Assembly (NCBI GenBank): GCA_026193435.1
Contig: JAPHUN010000235.1
Span: forward strand, 1-6,322
DNA length: 6,322 nt
DNA from: Chlorobium sp.
GTDB taxonomy: Bacteria > Bacteroidota > Chlorobiia > Chlorobiales > Chlorobiaceae
Direction of reading: 5' to 3'
Shown: one piece after another, positions 6,290 through 6,322 of the stretch
How positions within the stretch are numbered: the stretch's first letter is position 1
How the letters are laid out: each line of letters begins with the position of its first letter
The notes under the pieces: generated by a model
Database searches by the model: none
Seen by the model: only the letters and a program-made list of their open reading frames with translations
Told to the model about the DNA's origin: nothing
Program-made: the position numbers and the translations under genes

Positions 6290-6321
6290 TAGCTGGTTGG
6301 CTCAGTGGCTCAATAGCTAAA
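6290..6321. repeat. Degenerate 8 bp tandem repeat at the window edge
   Basis: Four consecutive octamers read TAGCTGGT, TGGCTCAG, TGGCTCAA and TAGCTAAA, with a consensus near TGGCTCAR. All four share T at position 1 and GCT at 3-5. The array may continue beyond the window. On the minus strand it contains TTGAGC (6313-6308) placed 16 bases before TATTTT (6291-6286), a weak -35/-10 pair that could serve ftsK; I would not rely on it. Confidence 0.5.
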
Positions 6322-6322
6322 T

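Noticed and set aside
6290..6322. Possible start of a tRNA gene, because GGCTCAGTGG resembles a D-arm
   Set aside because: There is no matching GAGC to close a D-stem and no acceptor pairing visible; the stretch is better explained as an 8 bp tandem repeat.

Overview
The window looks like chromosomal core sequence from a green sulfur bacterium (Chlorobi, family Chlorobiaceae, in the Chlorobium/Prosthecochloris range). This rests on how the Der, Mrp, S9 and FtsK proteins read, on the near absence of Shine-Dalgarno sequences, and on the 7-8 bp tandem repeats between genes. No rRNA or phylogenetic marker was compared, so the assignment is an inference. All recognisable genes are housekeeping genes. 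I see no mobile element, CRISPR array, phage gene, tRNA or rRNA.

Layout: (1) 1-754, minus strand: the ribosomal protein pair rplM-rpsI (L13, then S9 cut by the window edge), with a good sigma-70-type promoter at 790-818. (2) 755-963: a divergent spacer ending in five heptamers of a TTTGACT type that run almost to the der start codon. (3) 964-3443, plus strand: der (double-GTPase ribosome assembly factor), then mrp (P-loop Fe-S carrier) after a 65 bp gap. (4) 3444-3512: a convergent spacer with a 38 bp near-perfect palindrome that can terminate transcription both ways. (5) 3513-3773, minus strand: a small Nfu-type Fe-S scaffold protein. (6) 3774-3870: a spacer with a rho-independent terminator for ftsK that also sits in the leader of the Nfu gene. 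(7) 3871-6165, minus strand: ftsK/spoIIIE DNA translocase. (8) 6166-6322: non-coding, with seven perfect TTAGTTC heptamers, two GTGACGA heptamers and a degenerate 8 bp repeat reaching the window edge.

The genes cover three themes: ribosome structure and assembly (rplM, rpsI, der), iron-sulfur cluster delivery (mrp and the Nfu protein, which converge on one shared terminator), and chromosome segregation at division (ftsK). The least ordinary signal is not a gene. It is the recurrence of tandem repeats with unrelated sequences but the same 7-8 bp period, confined to intergenic DNA and usually just upstream of a start codon. The 7-unit array before ftsK places stop codons in all six reading frames. 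Two protein details also deserve attention: Mrp lacks the CxxC motif usual in its family but carries a Cys-Cys-Ser-His-His tail, and the first GTPase domain of Der has NKVE in place of NKxD.
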